In this document: in pieces, positions 63,950 to 64,000 of the stretch
Layout: each line of letters starts with the position of its first letter
Position numbering within the stretch: position 1 is the stretch's first letter
Origin: CBDCWO01 sp965223405
GTDB lineage: Bacteria; Bacteroidota; Bacteroidia; Chitinophagales; Saprospiraceae
Reading direction: 5' to 3'
Length of the DNA stretch: 64,000 nucleotides
Assembly: GCA_965223405.1 (NCBI GenBank)
Contig: CBDCWO010000006.1
Location: 6,944,001 to 7,008,000, forward strand
Position numbers and translations under genes: made by a program
The notes under the pieces: model-generated
What the model was told of the DNA's origin: nothing
Database searches by the model: none
Seen by the model: only the letters and a program-made list of their open reading frames with translations

Positions 63950-64000
63950 CATTTTTCTCTTTTTAATATCGCCGATACTATGAAGTGATTTAAAAAGTCT

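Noticed and set aside
1..64000. CRISPR arrays, tRNA or rRNA genes, prophage
   Set aside because: No regularly spaced repeats, cloverleaf-like sequences, ribosomal RNA segments or phage structural genes were seen.

Overview
The window looks like chromosomal DNA of a member of the Bacteroidota, most likely a free-living or sludge-type relative of the Saprospiria; this is inferred from gene content only. The signs are a SusC/SusD pair, type IX secretion C-terminal domains, an ECF sigma/FecR pair, DUF5916, GIN-domain and DUF1080 proteins, many Sec lipoproteins, and repeated TAnnTTTG promoter elements (the Bacteroidota -7 box) with few Shine-Dalgarno sequences. I see no tRNA, rRNA, CRISPR array or prophage.

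Layout. 1-6.9 kb: end of a nucleotide-sugar epimerase-like gene with a membrane protein and an alpha/beta hydrolase, then a YdeI-type protein, a DJ-1/PfpI protein, a DUF5916 outer-membrane protein and a DUF1080 lipoprotein. 7.4-14 kb: monomeric NADP isocitrate dehydrogenase, a DEAD-box helicase with a TTG start, an S37-type peptidase and a class I/II aminotransferase. 14.2-18.3 kb: ECF sigma factor, FecR anti-sigma factor, an STN-domain surface-repeat protein and a GIN-domain lipoprotein, all on the minus strand. 18.7-26.1 kb: divergent CBS-domain proteins, a RibD/DHFR-like protein, a very basic-tailed secreted protein, a T9SS-exported protein with ten Kazal-like repeats, and a PHP phosphoesterase.

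26.2-36.1 kb is a respiratory island. A minus-strand clade II type nitrous oxide reductase cluster (nosZ, a membrane protein, nosL, nosD, nosF, nosY) faces a plus-strand Rrf2 regulator, a lipoprotein cytochrome c, a polytopic membrane protein and a di-haem cytochrome c. The nosZ-rrf2 gap holds two FNR/CRP-like boxes 22 bp apart and a near-perfect Bacteroidota promoter for rrf2. A hairpin separates nosZ from its accessory genes. 36.9-45.5 kb: a small unknown protein, a secreted cyclase, an adenylate cyclase/TPR protein, a large SGNH-propeller-HEAT-cytochrome c lipoprotein and a T9SS type B surface protein. 45.6-51.0 kb: a complete RND efflux operon (adaptor, pump, TolC-like channel).

52.2-64 kb is a nutrient-uptake locus: a 59-codon membrane ORF, a structured leader, susC, susD, a secreted esterase, a periplasmic-propeller histidine kinase and its NarL-type response regulator. 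The kinase gene is split by a 1,293-bp insertion sequence with 20-bp perfect terminal inverted repeats and an 8-bp target duplication; removing the element and one target copy restores a continuous 1,004-residue kinase frame. The transposase itself is out of frame at an A10 run. A shared promoter module (a 16-base box 40-41 bases ahead of a TTTTG -7 end) occurs twice before susC and once before the esterase gene.

The least explained items are this repeated promoter/hairpin module, the Kazal-repeat secreted protein, the STN domain fused to a non-receptor surface protein, and a 71-bp tandem duplication that has rewritten the C terminus of one protein.
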